The notes: generated by a model from the sequence alone, not told the origin. DNA of 64,000 bases from JAJDNS01 sp963578825 (GCA_963578825.1 CAUZDW010000010.1:53245-117244), one strand, 5' to 3'; positions 9,563 to 19,369 are shown, counted from the first letter of the stretch. Translations and numbers: made by a program.

Positions 9563-10800
9563 TCACCCGGCATTTCGAAACAGCGCCTCGAATCGGGGCT
9601 CGCCTCTCAGTCGCTCGAGCTCGGGCTCGTTCCGCGCCCGGGCGATCGTCAGGGCCCGACGCCCGGCAGCCGCGTGCTCGAGGGAGGCGAGCGCCTCCTC
9701 GGTCGATCCGAGCGGCCAGGGTCTCGTCGACCTCGCCGTCCTCGGCTCCCGCGTGGCGCATCGCCTCGCGCACTCGGGCCGGCGTGACGACCGCCAGCCC
9801 CGGCAGCTCACGCAGGTCGGACATCACGGTCTCCGCGATTCCCGTACCGAGCCAGTCGTCCTCGCCTCGGCCCGAGATGTTGGCAAACCCGAGGACGGCC
9901 AGGGCCTGGGCCAACTCGGCGCGAGGCAGGGCGGGTGCGCCTCGGCGCCCCGCCGCGATTCTCTCGCGGACCTCCGCCATCGAGGCCGGGCGAAGGCTCG
10001 GCTCCTTGGAGAGCATCTCCTTCACCAGCGTCTCGACCTGGGGCGCACGAGAGTCGTCGTTTTCGGCGGGCAGGGATGGCGGGGGCCGATGCAGCACCGC
10101 ATCGAGGATCTGTACCGCGTTCTCGCCGGCAAAAGCTGCTTCACCGGCGACGAGCTCGTAGAGCAGCGCTCCCAGGGAGTACACGTCGGCCCGTGGATCG
10201 ACTGTCTTTCCCCGCGCCTGCTCCGGAGACATGTACGCCAGCGTCCCGAGCAGCGCCCCCCCCCGACCGGGCAGCGTCGCGGCTCCACGTCGAGCCGTCC
10301 GGAGTGCCGAACACGTGCTGCTTGGCCAAACCGAAGTCCAGGATCTTGAGGTGACCGTCGGCGGTCACCATGACGTTGGAGGGTTTGATGTCCCGGTGCA
10401 CGACGCCGCGGGCATGGGCCTCGCCCAGGGCTTTCGCCAGGTCGTCCACCATGTCGAGGGCTCTCTCCACGGACGGTGGTTACCTCCGCGCGTGGTCCGC
10501 CAGGGTTTCCCCGGCGACGTACTCCATGGCGATGAAGCGGATCGGGCCCTTTTCCCCTTCGACCTCGTCGATCTCGTAGATGACGGCGATGCCCGGGTGG
10601 GTGAGGGCCGCGGCGGCTCTGGCTTCGCGCAGAAGCCGAGCGTGAGCCTGCTCGTCCGTCTGCGCGTCCTCCCGCAGCCGCAATGTCTTGAGCGCTACGG
10701 TCCGGTGCAGCCGGACGTCCTCGGCGAGATACACCTCACCCATCCCGCCCACTCCGAGCCGCTCGAGGACGCGGTACCGCCCGATGGTCGTGCCGATTAC
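9563..10800 (-). pseudogene. Ser/Thr protein kinase with TPR tail, degraded
   Basis: The sequence of a PknB-like kinase can be followed across several frames. IGRYRVLERLGVGGMGEVYLAED and VALKTL lie at 10800-10650, HRDIKPSNVM and DFGLAK near 10330-10400, and MSPEQARGKTVDPRADVYSLG from 10232. A frameshift near 10475, another at a run of eight C near 10257-10264, and a further break near 9735 join it to a C-terminal tail (ELERLRGEPRFEALF) after loss of most of the TPR region. No start codon fits: where related kinases have GTG before IGTT, this copy has GTA at 10800-10798. It follows pgm on the same strand. It is not functional as read. Confidence 0.8.
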
Positions 10801-10846
10801 AAGGGATCTATTATGGACCCCGGGGGGTGGCGGAGAGGTCCGTCGC

Positions 10847-12451
10847 TCAGGGGGCCGGCGGTCTCCGCCCGAGCGCGGCGGCGATGATGCTGCGTGCCTC
10901 GTCTTGAATCTGCTCGAGGTGCGCGCGATCCCGGAAGCTCTCCGTGTACAGCTTGTAGACGTCCTCGGTGCCCGAGGGGCGAGCCGCGAACCAGCCGTAT
11001 TCGGTCACGACCTTGAGGCCGCCGATAGGCGCGTCGTTCCCCGGCGCGCGGGTGAGCTTGGCGACGATCCGATCGCCGGCGAGCGTGTCCGTGGTCACCG
11101 CCTCGGGGGAGAGCTTCGCCAGGGCGGCCTTCTGGTCGCGGGTGGCGGGGGCATCGATCCGCTGGTAGACCGGGCTCCCGAACCGCTTCTCCAATTCGCT
11201 GTACATCTCCCCAGGGTCTTTTCCTGCTTTCGCCAGGATCTCGCAGGCCAGGAGGTCCAGGAGGATGCCGTCCTTGTCGGTGGTCCAGACGCTCCCGTCC
11301 TTCCGGAGGAATGAGGCCCCGGCACTCTCCTCGCCGCCGAAGCCGTATGTCCCGTCGAGCAGCCCATCGACGAACCACTTGAAGCCGACGGGCACCTCGG
11401 CCAGGCGCCGGCCGAGGCTCTGGGCCACGCGGTCGATCATCGAGCTGGAGACGAGGGTCTTGCCCACCGCGGCATCGTCGCGCCACCCCGGCCGGTTCTG
11501 GAACAGATAGGAGATGGCCACCGAGAGGAAGTGGTTCGGGTTCAGAAGCCCCGCACTCCGGGTGACGATGCCGTGGCGATCGGCGTCGGCGTCGTTGCCG
11601 AAGGCGATGTCGAAACGGTCCTTCATCCCGATGAGCCCGGCCATGGCGTATCGCGACGAGCAGTCCATGCGGATCTTGCCGTCGTGGTCGAGGGTCATGA
11701 ACGAGAACGTCGGATCCACGTCCGGGTTAACCACCTCGATGGAGAGCCCGTACCGCTCGGCGATCGGGACCCAGTAGTCGACCGACGAACCACCCAGCGG
11801 GTCGGCACCGATCTTGAGGCCCGCGCCGGCAATCGCCTCCATGTCGATGACGCTGGCCAGGTCGTCGACGTAGGGCCCGACGAAATCGTGCTCGTGAGTG
11901 CTCCCGGCCCGCAGGGCCTTCGCGAACGACATGCGCCGCACATCCTGGAGGCCGTCCGCGAGGATCTCGTTGGCCCGGGCCTCGAAGGCCCTGGTGAGCG
12001 CGGCGTCGGCGGGTCCGCCGTTGGGCGGGTTGTACTTGAATCCGCCGTCTCCAGGCGGGTTGTGCGACGGCGTGACCACGACACCATCGGCGCGGCCGCG
12101 CTTGCGCCTGTGATTCCAGGCCAGGATGGCGTGAGAGATGGCCGGCGTCGGGGTGTAGCGTCGCCCCTTCTGGATCATGACCTCGAGGCCGTTGGCCGCG
12201 AACACCTCGAGGGCGGTGGCGAGGGCCGGCTCGGAGAGGGCGTGCGTGTCCATGCCCAGGAAGAGAGGGCCGTCGATGCCGCTGGCCCTCCGGTGCTCGC
12301 AGATGGCCTGGCTCGTGGCGAGGATGTGGCCCTCGTTGAAGCTGCCCTTGAACGACGAGCCCCGGTGACCGGACGTGCCGAACGCCACCTGCTGGGCGGG
12401 CTTCGAGACGTCGGGGCTCAGCGTGTAGTAGGCCGAGACCAGCCGCGGCAC
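10847..12451 (-). CDS. pgm: Phosphoglucomutase (alpha-D-glucose phosphate-specific)
   Basis: A 534-residue enzyme interconverting glucose 1-phosphate and glucose 6-phosphate in the cytoplasm, linking glycolysis with glycogen and sugar-nucleotide synthesis. It shows FGTSGHRGSS, the phosphoserine loop TPSHNPPGDGG (S129), the metal loop FGNDADADRHG, the sugar loop GFGGEESAG and the phosphate loop RPSGTEDVYK. The GTG at 12451 is the first usual start codon in frame, but homology continues upstream as TLHENAGQPAPRSSLVN. That extension begins at an ATA (12505-12503) where relatives have ATG. Either GTG 12451 is used, giving a protein about 18 residues short, or the sequence has an ATG-to-ATA change. 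The domain core is undamaged. Confidence 0.92.
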   Translation of the reverse strand: MPRLVSAYYTLSPDVSKPAQQVAFGTSGHRGSSFKGSFNEGHILATSQAICEHRRASGIDGPLFLGMDTHALSEPALATALEVFAANGLEVMIQKGRRYTPTPAISHAILAWNHRRKRGRADGVVVTPSHNPPGDGGFKYNPPNGGPADAALTRAFEARANEILADGLQDVRRMSFAKALRAGSTHEHDFVGPYVDDLASVIDMEAIAGAGLKIGADPLGGSSVDYWVPIAERYGLSIEVVNPDVDPTFSFMTLDHDGKIRMDCSSRYAMAGLIGMKDRFDIAFGNDADADRHGIVTRSAGLLNPNHFLSVAISYLFQNRPGWRDDAAVGKTLVSSSMIDRVAQSLGRRLAEVPVGFKWFVDGLLDGTYGFGGEESAGASFLRKDGSVWTTDKDGILLDLLACEILAKAGKDPGEMYSELEKRFGSPVYQRIDAPATRDQKAALAKLSPEAVTTDTLAGDRIVAKLTRAPGNDAPIGGLKVVTEYGWFAARPSGTEDVYKLYTESFRDRAHLEQIQDEARSIIAAALGRRPPAP

Positions 12452-12598
12452 GTTGACCAGCGACGATCGAGGGGCCGGCTGGCCCGCGTTCTCATGCAGC
12501 GTTATGGTTGCATTCCCAGGTGAGCGATCTCATCCGTCCATCCTCGCGCGCGTTTGTACCACCGTCCAGTGGTTTCTCCTACGGGTCCACTGCGGTTG

Positions 12599-13031
12599 TC
12601 ACGTCCATTCCCACTGGACCTCGTGATCGGCCAGAGGCAGCTCGGGCCCAGAGGGGGGCAGCCTCTCGAGCAGCCGACGCGCGGCCCGCGCGCCCTGGCC
12701 CGGCGCGTAGTGCAGGATCACGCGCCGCGTGGTTGGCCCGTCGTGAAGGACGAAACGTGCGGCCTCCATCGCGCGGCCGCCTGGAGCCTCGGATCTGGAG
12801 ACGCCTAGGAGCTCGACGACCATCGTGGCCTTACCGGGCCAGGCGGCGAGCGTGAGAGCGCTGGCCCCGATCGCCCACCCGAGGCTCCGCCGCGAAGCCC
12901 CGGAGCTTCGGGTCCATGGTGGCCACCGCCAAGTACACCGAGGGTTGTGCCCCGAACGCGCCGGCATCGAGCACTCGAGGCACGCCGAGCAGAACCGCGG
13001 CGAGAACGACCGAACCCAGCCGGCTAAGCAC
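12599..13031 (-). pseudogene. Small two-segment membrane protein, frameshifted
   Basis: Two overlapping minus-strand frames appear to be one gene broken near 12895. The first part, from GTG 13031, is hydrophobic (SRLGSVVLAAVLLGVPRVLD), then SVYLAVATMDPKLRGF. The second, in another frame, has a membrane-like stretch (LGWAIGASALTLAAWPG) and a soluble tail ending PLADHEVQWEWT. I do not recognise the family. The call rests on the coherence of the composition across the break. Confidence 0.4.
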
Positions 13032-13139
13032 TATCCCGGAGTATAGCCGCCTGTTCCCGTCGTCTCGAGCTGGCAAAGCTGCGGGAGCCTCCGGTCTCGT
13101 CGGAGGTGGAAAGCGAGAGCTCCACCGCGACGAGGAGAA

Positions 13140-13168
13140 TTGCCATCACAGCATGATGTGATTACACT
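13140..13168 (+). promoter_or_regulatory. vapB promoter with internal palindrome
   Basis: TTGCCA (13140-13145) and TACACT (13163-13168) are separated by 17 bases and fit a sigma-70-type promoter. The predicted transcript start falls at or next to ATG 13175, implying a leaderless message; no ribosome site is seen before that ATG. The spacer holds the inverted repeat ATCACA-6 bases-TGTGAT (13145-13162), well placed for autorepression by a ribbon-helix-helix antitoxin. This is inferred from sequence only. Confidence 0.5.
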
Positions 13169-13174
13169 AAGCTG

Positions 13175-13423
13175 ATGATTCGCACACAGATTCAGCTCAC
13201 CGAGGCCCAGGCCCGCAAGCTGCGCGCCCGGGCGCGAGAGGAGGGCGTGTCGCTGGCGGAGACGATCCGCCGCCTGGTCGACAGAGGGTTCGAGGAGGAG
13301 AAGGCCAACCGTGCCGACCTCTACGACCGCGCCGCCCGCATCCTGGGCCGTTTCCCGGATCGACGAGGCGCGAAAGACCTGGCGAGGCGTCACGACCACT
13401 ATCTCGACGAGGCCTTCGACTGA
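13175..13423 (+). CDS. Ribbon-helix-helix antitoxin of a VapBC-type module
   Basis: An 82-residue protein with a CopG/RHH fold at the N-terminus. The short strand MIRTQIQLTEAQ is followed by two helices (ARKLRARAREEG and SLAETIRRLVDRGFE). The C-terminal tail, rich in charged residues and ending HDHYLDEAFD, would wrap the toxin. RHH antitoxins bind operator palindromes with the toxin and repress the operon, and an 18-base palindrome lies inside the promoter just upstream. The stop overlaps the presumed toxin start, the usual arrangement for such pairs. Confidence 0.85.
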   Translation: MIRTQIQLTEAQARKLRARAREEGVSLAETIRRLVDRGFEEEKANRADLYDRAARILGRFPDRRGAKDLARRHDHYLDEAFD

Positions 13424-13821
13424 CTCCGGCCTTCCTCGACACCTCGGCCATCCTCGCCCTCATGAACCCAAAGGACGAGGCGCATCGCCGCGCGCGGCGG
13501 GCTTTCGAGGCGCTGGGCGCCGAGCGAGCGGTCCTGGTGACGACGTCCCTCGTCCTCGTCGAGACCTACGCTCTCCTCGGGCGGCGTCTCGGCCTGGCGG
13601 CGGTTCGGGCCTTCCGCGCGGACCTTGCGCCTCTCGCCGAGATCACCTGGGTCGACGAACCGACATTCGAAAGCGGACTCGATTTTCTCCTAGCCCGGAA
13701 GAAGCGTCACCTGAGTCTGGTCGACGCCGTGTCCTTCCTCGTGATGCGGCAACGAGGCCTGAAGCGGGCCTTCGCCTTCGATCCGCACTTTGAGGAAGAG
13801 GGCTTCGCGCTGGTTGGCTGA
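13420..13821 (+). CDS. PIN-domain ribonuclease toxin (VapC-like)
   Basis: A 133-residue PIN domain. The four acidic residues expected for Mg-dependent RNA cleavage are D7 (FLDTSAIL), E48 (LVETYALLG), D102 (LVDAVSFLV) and D121 (FAFDPHF). There is no ATG, GTG or TTG upstream of D7 in this frame. The only start that keeps D7 and gives the usual four-base overlap with the antitoxin stop is CTG 13420. The next usual start, ATG 13462, would lose D7. So either CTG is used or the toxin is damaged. The target RNA cannot be told from sequence. Confidence 0.75.
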   Translation: MTPAFLDTSAILALMNPKDEAHRRARRAFEALGAERAVLVTTSLVLVETYALLGRRLGLAAVRAFRADLAPLAEITWVDEPTFESGLDFLLARKKRHLSLVDAVSFLVMRQRGLKRAFAFDPHFEEEGFALVG

Positions 13822-13933
13822 CCGCGATTCGGTTTCGCGCCTCCTCCTGGCCCTGCTGCCGCCCGGGGACTATGGGCTCACCTTCTCTCTCGGCTGACGA
13901 CGCACTCCTGCAGGGCGACGAAAAGGTTCAGGA

Positions 13934-16900
13934 TCACGACCTCGCGGGCGGTTCGATCGGCCTCGAAGGCTTCCGAGGAAGCCGCCGGGCCAGGAATGCC
14001 CGCAGGTAGGGCGCCGTCCGCGACCGCTTCGATCGCGCGACCTGCTCGGGTGTGCCCCGGGAAACGACGCGGCCCCCGGCCTCACCGCCCTCGGGGCCGA
14101 GGTCGATCACGCAGTCGGCGGCGGCGATGAGATCGAGGTTGTGCTCGATGACGATCACGGTGTCGCCGCGGTCGACGAGGCGCTGGAGAGAGGACACGAG
14201 CCTGGCCACGTCGGCCATGTGCAGCCCGGTCGTGGGCTCGTCGAGGACAAAGAGCGACGGGCCGAAGCCGGGCGACGTCAGCTCCGCCGCGAGCTTGATC
14301 CGCTGGGCCTCCCCGCCGGAGAGGGTCGGCGACGGTTGGCCGAGCGCCAGATACCCGAGGCCGACCTCGGACAGGAATTCCAGTGGCCGCCGGATGACCC
14401 CTATCGCGGAGAAGAGCTCCTTCGCCTCGTCGACCGTCATCTGGAGGACGTCGGCCACCGACTTCTCCTTGAAGAGGACGGCCTGGGTGTCGGCGTTGTA
14501 GCGGCGCCCGCGGCAGCTCTCGCAGGGGATGTAGACGTCGGGGAGGAGCGACATCGTGACCCGGAGCCGCCCCTGGCCCTCGCAGCGCTCGCAGCGTCCG
14601 CCCTTGACGTTGAAGGAGAAGCGACTCCGGCTGTATCCGAGGGCGCGGGCGTCGGGCACGGCAGAGAAGAGCGTCCGGATCATGTCCATGATCCCGACGT
14701 AAGTCGCCGGCACCGAGCGGGGCGTGCGACCGATGGGGGACTCGTCGACCTCCAGGGCCCGGGAGATCCCGCGAGTGCCTTCCAGCTTGTCGAGCACCGG
14801 CGGCAGTCGCTTGCCCGCCAGTCGTGCCTTCACCGCGCGATAGAGGACGTCGCGCACGAGGGTGGACTTGCCGGATCCGGAGACTCCGGTCACGACGGTC
14901 AGGCGCTCGAGGGGGATGTCGACCGTGACGTCGCGCAGGTTGTGCAGCCGCGCGCCGACGACGCGGAGCGCCGCGGCCTTCTTCAGGCTCCGCCGGGGCC
15001 AGGGTGGGTGCTCTCCCTGGCCCCGAAGCCATCGACCGGTGGTCGAAGCGCGATTGCGCGCCATCTGCTTGGGGGATCCGGTCGCCACGACCCGTCCCCC
15101 GTGCGGCCCGGCGCCGGGCCCGAGGTCAATGATGTGGTCGGCGGCTCGGATGACGCTGTCCTCGTGCTCCACGACGATGACCGTATTGCCCCGGTCGCGC
15201 AGACCCAGGAGCGCCTTCGTCAGCGCCTCGTCGTCGCGCGGGTGCAGGCCCACCGTCGGCTCGTCGAGGACGTAGCAGACGCCGCGCAGATTCGAGGCCA
15301 GGGCGGCCACGATACGAATGCGCTGGGCCTCCCCGGTGGAGAGGGTGTCGGCCCCGCGCTCCAGCGTGAGGTAGCCGATCCCGAGCTGATCGAGGAGCTC
15401 CAGGCGCAACGTGAGCTCCGGCCACACGCGGTCGCGCACCTCCGGGGGAAGGACCCCCTCGAGGGTGCCCAGCCAGCCTCGAGTCTCCTTCACGGTGAGG
15501 GCCGAGATCTCACCGATGTGGCGGCCCGCGATCTTCACCGCGCGGGCCTCGGGACGGAGCCGGGTCCCGCCGCACGAGCGGCACGGGAGCTCGGAGCGCC
15601 GTCGGCCGCTCTCGTCGTCGTCGAGACGCGGCGAGCCGAAGCCGTCGCACGCGGGACAGGCGCCGTACTTCTGGCTCCACGAGAAGAGGCGGGGGTCCGG
15701 GGCGGGCAATCCCGATCCGCAGCTCGGGCACGCGCGTCGAGTCGAGTAGAAGCGCTCGCCGCGTTTTCCTGCTGCCAGGAGAGTGCCGCCACTCAGCTCG
15801 AGCGCCTTCGCGATCACCGCTTCGAGGCGCCCCGGACGCCCGCGGCCACCCGCAACCCGCCCGACCACGGCCTCGACGTCGTGAATCTGGAAGCGGTCCA
15901 CACGAGGAGGATTCTGCGCGTCGTAGCGCGTGCCATCGATCCGGACGCTTGCCACGCCGCGCTTCGCCGCCGCGGCGATGACGTCGAGATGGAAGCCCTT
16001 GCGTCGCCGCACGAGCGGGGCGAGAACGTCGAGAGCGCCGGACGGGAAGTCCTCGGCCACGCGGGCCGCCAGCGACGCAGTGTCGACCACCTGTCCCGGC
16101 AGACCGCACTTCGGGCAGTGCACCTCGCCCAGCCGCGCCCAGAGGAGCCGGAGGTGGTGATACACCTCGGAGGTCGTGCCCACTGTGGAAAGAGGCGTGC
16201 CCCGGGAGAGCTTCTGCTCGAGGGCGACCGTGGGGGGGACGCCCTCCAGGCGGTCCACCTCGGGACGGGCCAGGGGGCGGATGAACTGACGCACGTACGT
16301 CGACAGGCAGTCGAGGAAGCGTCGTTGTCCCTCGGCGAAGAGGACGTCGAAGGCCAGCGTGGACTTGCCGGAGCCCGAGACCCCGGTGATGGCCACCAGA
16401 CGGTCACGGGGGATGTCGACATCGACGCGGTCGAGGTTGTTCTCCCGGGCCCCCACGATGCGGATGACATCCCTTGCCTTCCTCGTCCCGGCGCCTCGGG
16501 AGCGGCGAGCGGCCCGGAGGGCGCGGACGGACCGAGTCGCCGAGCCGATCGTCTTCCCGTTCGCCGAGAGGGGAGTGCGTCGCCGCTTCATCCTCAGAGC
16601 GGAGGCCAGCGCCCGGCCTGTGGGGGTGGCGAGTGCCGCCACCCTTTCGGGCGGCCCCTCGCCGACGATGCGGCCTCCGTCGTCGCCGGCCTCGGGTCCG
16701 AGGTCCAGGACCCAGTCCGCTGCCTTGGCGACCTCCATGTCGTGCTCCACGACGACGACGGAGTGGCCGGCGTCGACGAGGCGGTGGAGCGCGCCCACGA
16801 GCACCGCGACGTCCGCTGCGTGGAGCCCGGTGGTGGGTTCGTCGAGCAGGTAGAGACGGCCCTGGCTCTCGCCGGCCTCCGTCAAGGCCCGGGCGAGTTT

Positions 16901-19369
16901 CAGCCGCTGGGCCTCGCCCCCCGAGAGGGTGGGAGCGGGCTGCGAGAGGGAGAGGTAGCCGAGGCCTAGGTCGATGAGCGGCTGGAGGGCCCTGGGCAGG
17001 CCGCGGACGTCGGCAAAAAGACGCGCCACCTCCGTCGCGGGGAGGTCCAGTACCTCGGCGATCGAGAGCCCCTTGCACCGGATCTCCAGCACCTCGTGGC
17101 GGAACCGGCGCCCGTCGCAGGCCGCGCAGCGCACGAGGGCGTCGGGCAGGAACTGCATCTCGACCTTCTCGTAGCCCGCGCCTTCGCACACGGGACAGGC
17201 TCCGGCTGCGGAGTTGAACGAGAAGGCAGTGGGCTGGAGCTGCTGCGCCCGGGCTTCGGGCGTTGCCGCGAAGGCCTTCCGCAGCGGCTCGAGCACCTTC
17301 ATATATGTCGCAGCGTTCACCCGCGAGCTCGCCCCGAGGGGTGCCTGGTTGACCAGCGTGACACCCGTGACGCCCGACGCCCCGTCGATCCCGTCGCAGT
17401 CGCCCGGCTCGGACTCGCCGAGGCCGAAGCGCCGCCGCATGTTGCGATGGAGGACCTGATCGACGAGGGACGACTTGCCCGAGCCGGAGACGCCCGTCAC
17501 GCAGACAAGCAGACCCAGGGGGATCTCGACGGTGATGTCCTTCAGGTTGTTCTCTTTCGCTCCGCGGATGCGGAGGCGCCGCTTGCGGTGGGGTCGGCGC
17601 CTCTTCGGCGGGCGAGGCGTCTCGAGACGTCCCGCGAGGTGCGCGCCCGTCTTCGACCGCGGCTCCTTCACGAGCCCGGCCACCGGTCCCTGGTAGACGA
17701 CCTCGCCCCCCTCCCGTCCCGGACCGGGGCCGAGGTCGATGACGTGGTCGGCGGAGCCGATGAGGGCCGGGTCGTGCTCGACGACCACCACCGCGTTGCC
17801 GGCATCGGCAAGCCGCTCGAGCACCGCAGAGAGCCGCCCCGCGTCACGGGGATGCAGCCCGACAGACGGCTCGTCGAGGACGTAGAGGGTGCTCGTGAGC
17901 GAGCCCCCGAGAGCGGTGGCCAGCGTCACCCGCTGGGCCTCGCCGCCGGAGAGCGTCCGCGACTGGCGTCCGAGGGTCAGATACTCGAGACCCGTGTCGA
18001 CCAGGAAGCGTAGGCGCCCCCGGACCTCGTGGAGCAGCTGCTGCGACGCCGGATCCCTGGCCGGCACCGACCACTCCTGAAAGACGCGCTCGGCCTCGCT
18101 CACCGGCAACGCCTCCACCTCGGGCAGCGTCCGCCCCGCGAGGCGGTAGAGCCGCGCCTCGGGGGTGAGGCGCGCGCCACTGCAATCGGCGCACGTCCCG
18201 TAGCTGCGAAAGCGCGAGAGATACACGCGCACGTGCATCCGGTACGTTCGCGACTCCAGCCACTCGAAGAAGCCCTCGATGCCGTACCACTTCCGTTGCC
18301 AGTCCTTGCGGCCTCCGGGCTCGCCCTCCCAGACGAGCTGCTTCACCTGTTTGGGCAGCCGCGTCCACGGCACGTCCGTGGGGAGCTTTGCCCGACGGAA
18401 GAAACGCTCCAGGTCGTCCTGGCAGTCGCTGTAGAAGTTCGTCTGGAACGGTTTCACGCAGCCCTGGTCGATGGTCTTTCCGGGATCCGGGATGACGAGG
18501 TGGGGATCGATCGCCATCGTCCGTCCGAACCCCTTGCAGGTGGCGCAGGCCCCGACCGGGTTGTTGAAAGAGAAAAGCGCCGGAAAGGGGTCGGCATAGT
18601 CGATGTCGCAGCGGGCGCAGTGCAGCGTCTCGCTGAACCGGAGGGGTCGGGCCTCTCCCTCGATGCGGAACTCCACGTGTCCTTCGCCGTGTCGGAGGGC
18701 ACCCTCCAGCGAGTCGATGATCCGCTGACGACGACCTCGCTCCACCCTGATGCGGTCGAGGACGACGCTGATCCGTCCTGCCTCCGGGCGCAGCCGCGCC
18801 TCCTCGACTCGCACGGCCTCGCCGTTTTCGAGGACCCGCCGGAAGCCGGCTTTCTCGAAGGACTCGCGCACGACACTGGAGCTGACCTTCGCCCCGACCC
18901 GGTGGGGAAAGCAGACGAGCGCGTCCCGGCCCTCGCCGGCGGCCACGAGGGCGTCGAAGATCGCCGACGGCGTGTCGCGGCGCACCGGCTCGTGGCAGCT
19001 TCGGCAGTGGAGCGTGGCCGCGCGCGCGTAGAGCGCTCGCATGTAGTCGGCCACCGAGGTCATCGTTCCGACCGTAGAGCGGGAGGTCCGCACCGGCGCC
19101 GTCCGGTCCACCGCGACGGCCGGCAGCACGCCGTCGATCTTCTCGGCCCGGGGCCGGTCGAGGCGCTCGAGAAACTGCCGGGCGTAGGGGCTGAACGTCT
19201 CGGCGTACCGCCGATGCCCCTCGGCGTACAGGACGTCGAACGCGAGCGAGGATTTTCCGGCGCCCGCGACCCCCGTGACCGCGGTCACGGCGCCGATCGG
19301 GACGCTCACGCTCACACCCTTCAAGTTGTTCTGACGGGCGTTCACGACCTCGATGTGGCGCCGGGGCAT
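13934..19369 (-). CDS. uvrA: Tandem-fused excinuclease ABC subunit A (double UvrA)
   Basis: An 1811-residue protein made of two complete UvrA units, so four ABC ATPase domains, against about 950 residues for ordinary UvrA. Walker A lysines lie near residues 39 (GVAGAGKSS), 626, 998 and 1498 (GVSGSGKS). Signature motifs lie near 475, 815, 1340 and 1680 (LSGGEAQR, with LSTGEAQR in the third). Zinc CxxC pairs occur in both halves, for example CRSCHEPV, CERCEGQG and CESCRGRRY. The insertion between the first zinc pairs, where UvrB binds, is present in both halves. UvrA recognises bulky DNA lesions as a dimer; a fusion would supply both protomers in one chain. Such giants are known in several phyla. 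An ordinary uvrA probably exists elsewhere. No damage is seen. Confidence 0.93.
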   Translation of the reverse strand: MPRRHIEVVNARQNNLKGVSVSVPIGAVTAVTGVAGAGKSSLAFDVLYAEGHRRYAETFSPYARQFLERLDRPRAEKIDGVLPAVAVDRTAPVRTSRSTVGTMTSVADYMRALYARAATLHCRSCHEPVRRDTPSAIFDALVAAGEGRDALVCFPHRVGAKVSSSVVRESFEKAGFRRVLENGEAVRVEEARLRPEAGRISVVLDRIRVERGRRQRIIDSLEGALRHGEGHVEFRIEGEARPLRFSETLHCARCDIDYADPFPALFSFNNPVGACATCKGFGRTMAIDPHLVIPDPGKTIDQGCVKPFQTNFYSDCQDDLERFFRRAKLPTDVPWTRLPKQVKQLVWEGEPGGRKDWQRKWYGIEGFFEWLESRTYRMHVRVYLSRFRSYGTCADCSGARLTPEARLYRLAGRTLPEVEALPVSEAERVFQEWSVPARDPASQQLLHEVRGRLRFLVDTGLEYLTLGRQSRTLSGGEAQRVTLATALGGSLTSTLYVLDEPSVGLHPRDAGRLSAVLERLADAGNAVVVVEHDPALIGSADHVIDLGPGPGREGGEVVYQGPVAGLVKEPRSKTGAHLAGRLETPRPPKRRRPHRKRRLRIRGAKENNLKDITVEIPLGLLVCVTGVSGSGKSSLVDQVLHRNMRRRFGLGESEPGDCDGIDGASGVTGVTLVNQAPLGASSRVNAATYMKVLEPLRKAFAATPEARAQQLQPTAFSFNSAAGACPVCEGAGYEKVEMQFLPDALVRCAACDGRRFRHEVLEIRCKGLSIAEVLDLPATEVARLFADVRGLPRALQPLIDLGLGYLSLSQPAPTLSGGEAQRLKLARALTEAGESQGRLYLLDEPTTGLHAADVAVLVGALHRLVDAGHSVVVVEHDMEVAKAADWVLDLGPEAGDDGGRIVGEGPPERVAALATPTGRALASALRMKRRRTPLSANGKTIGSATRSVRALRAARRSRGAGTRKARDVIRIVGARENNLDRVDVDIPRDRLVAITGVSGSGKSTLAFDVLFAEGQRRFLDCLSTYVRQFIRPLARPEVDRLEGVPPTVALEQKLSRGTPLSTVGTTSEVYHHLRLLWARLGEVHCPKCGLPGQVVDTASLAARVAEDFPSGALDVLAPLVRRRKGFHLDVIAAAAKRGVASVRIDGTRYDAQNPPRVDRFQIHDVEAVVGRVAGGRGRPGRLEAVIAKALELSGGTLLAAGKRGERFYSTRRACPSCGSGLPAPDPRLFSWSQKYGACPACDGFGSPRLDDDESGRRRSELPCRSCGGTRLRPEARAVKIAGRHIGEISALTVKETRGWLGTLEGVLPPEVRDRVWPELTLRLELLDQLGIGYLTLERGADTLSTGEAQRIRIVAALASNLRGVCYVLDEPTVGLHPRDDEALTKALLGLRDRGNTVIVVEHEDSVIRAADHIIDLGPGAGPHGGRVVATGSPKQMARNRASTTGRWLRGQGEHPPWPRRSLKKAAALRVVGARLHNLRDVTVDIPLERLTVVTGVSGSGKSTLVRDVLYRAVKARLAGKRLPPVLDKLEGTRGISRALEVDESPIGRTPRSVPATYVGIMDMIRTLFSAVPDARALGYSRSRFSFNVKGGRCERCEGQGRLRVTMSLLPDVYIPCESCRGRRYNADTQAVLFKEKSVADVLQMTVDEAKELFSAIGVIRRPLEFLSEVGLGYLALGQPSPTLSGGEAQRIKLAAELTSPGFGPSLFVLDEPTTGLHMADVARLVSSLQRLVDRGDTVIVIEHNLDLIAAADCVIDLGPEGGEAGGRVVSRGTPEQVARSKRSRTAPYLRAFLARRLPRKPSRPIEPPARS

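Noticed and set aside
14141..16969. A long open frame (942 codons) antisense to uvrA
   Set aside because: It mirrors codon bias of the true gene in GC-rich DNA, has low-complexity sequence and no recognisable domain.
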